Part shown: in pieces, positions 5,770 through 6,069 of the stretch
Layout: each line of letters opens with the position of its first letter
How positions within the stretch are numbered: position 1 is the first letter of the stretch
NCBI GenBank assembly: GCA_051745425.1
Contig: JBNJEB010000094.1
Coordinates: 1 to 6,069, forward strand
Reading direction: 5' to 3'
Source of the DNA: Halonatronomonas sp051745425
Lineage (GTDB): Bacteria; Bacillota; Halanaerobiia; Halanaerobiales; Halarsenatibacteraceae
DNA length: 6,069 nt
Notes under the pieces: model-generated
What the model was told of the DNA's origin: nothing
Databases searched by the model: none
The model's input: the letters and a program-made list of their open reading frames with translations, nothing else
Made by a program: the position numbers and the translations under genes

Positions 5770-6069
5770 ATGGCTGATAATATATTTGAAATAAAAATTA
5801 CTGATGAAGCCAGGCATGACTTAGAAAAAATTTATGATTATATAAGCTTAGAGTTGAAAAATGATATTGCTGCTAATAAATTAATGAGAAAAATTCAAGA
5901 TTCATTATTAAGATTAAGAGAATTCCCATATATGGCCGAGTTACTAAAGGATGAGATATTAAGAAAAAAAGGATATAGAAAAATTTTAGTTGATAATTAC
6001 ATTACAATATATAAAGTTAATAAAGATAAAGGGAAAGTTATTGTAGTGAGAATATTGTATAATAGAAGG
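5770..6069 (+). CDS. RelE/ParE-family toxin, 3' end cut by window
   Basis: The ATG follows the antitoxin stop codon with no gap, and the frame stays open for 100 codons to the window edge. The sequence fits the ParE/RelE superfamily: an opening strand and helix pair (IFEIKITDEARHDLEKIYDY), a second helix (NKLMRKIQDSLLRLREFP), then the sheet with YRKILVDNYITIYKV (69-83) and KVIVVRILYNRR (89-100). Members usually end within a few residues of the RILYxRR motif, so little is missing. RelE types cleave mRNA on ribosomes and ParE types poison gyrase; the sequence does not settle which applies. Only a weak GAAAG precedes the start, so translation is probably coupled to the antitoxin. The region is very A+T-rich compared with purD. 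Confidence 0.87.
   Translation, partial: MADNIFEIKITDEARHDLEKIYDYISLELKNDIAANKLMRKIQDSLLRLREFPYMAELLKDEILRKKGYRKILVDNYITIYKVNKDKGKVIVVRILYNRR

Overview
The window looks like chromosomal DNA of a low-to-moderate GC Firmicute. The evidence is strong AAGGAGG-type ribosome binding sites, a DnaD-family primosome protein (a family essentially confined to Firmicutes and their phages), and ordinary purine-biosynthesis enzymes. The acidic, A+T-leaning proteins would fit an anaerobic halophile such as a member of the Halanaerobiales. That placement is a guess from style, not a database match.

Left half (1-2594, minus strand): a replication operon. It reads, in transcription order, a 358-aa DnaD-like primosome protein (2594-1518), a 450-aa DnaB-type replicative helicase (1497-145), and a small unidentified gene that overlaps the helicase stop by 11 bases and runs off the left edge (155-1). 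The first protein would prepare or remodel origin DNA and the second is the hexameric helicase. No AAA+ helicase loader gene lies between them.

Middle (2595-2824): a 230-bp divergent intergenic region. It carries a good promoter for purA (TTGACT, 17 bp, TACTAT with an extended TG) and two short inverted repeats in the purA leader. Only weak promoter candidates face the replication operon.

Right half (2825-5463, plus strand): purA (adenylosuccinate synthetase) followed after 26 bp by purD (phosphoribosylamine-glycine ligase). These are two steps of purine synthesis that are not consecutive, since PurD acts second in the route to IMP and PurA acts on IMP. PurA has every motif expected. PurD is full length, but it departs from the family at two stretches that are normally almost invariant.

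Right end (5464-6069): a markedly A+T-rich module with its own perfect extended -10 box. It encodes a Phd/YefM-type antitoxin and a RelE/ParE-type toxin that begins at the base after the antitoxin stop and is cut by the window edge at codon 100, probably only a few residues short of its end. Its composition (23% G+C in 5821-6000 against about 45% in two sampled stretches of purD) suggests separate acquisition. No tRNA, rRNA, CRISPR array, insertion sequence or convincing terminator was seen.
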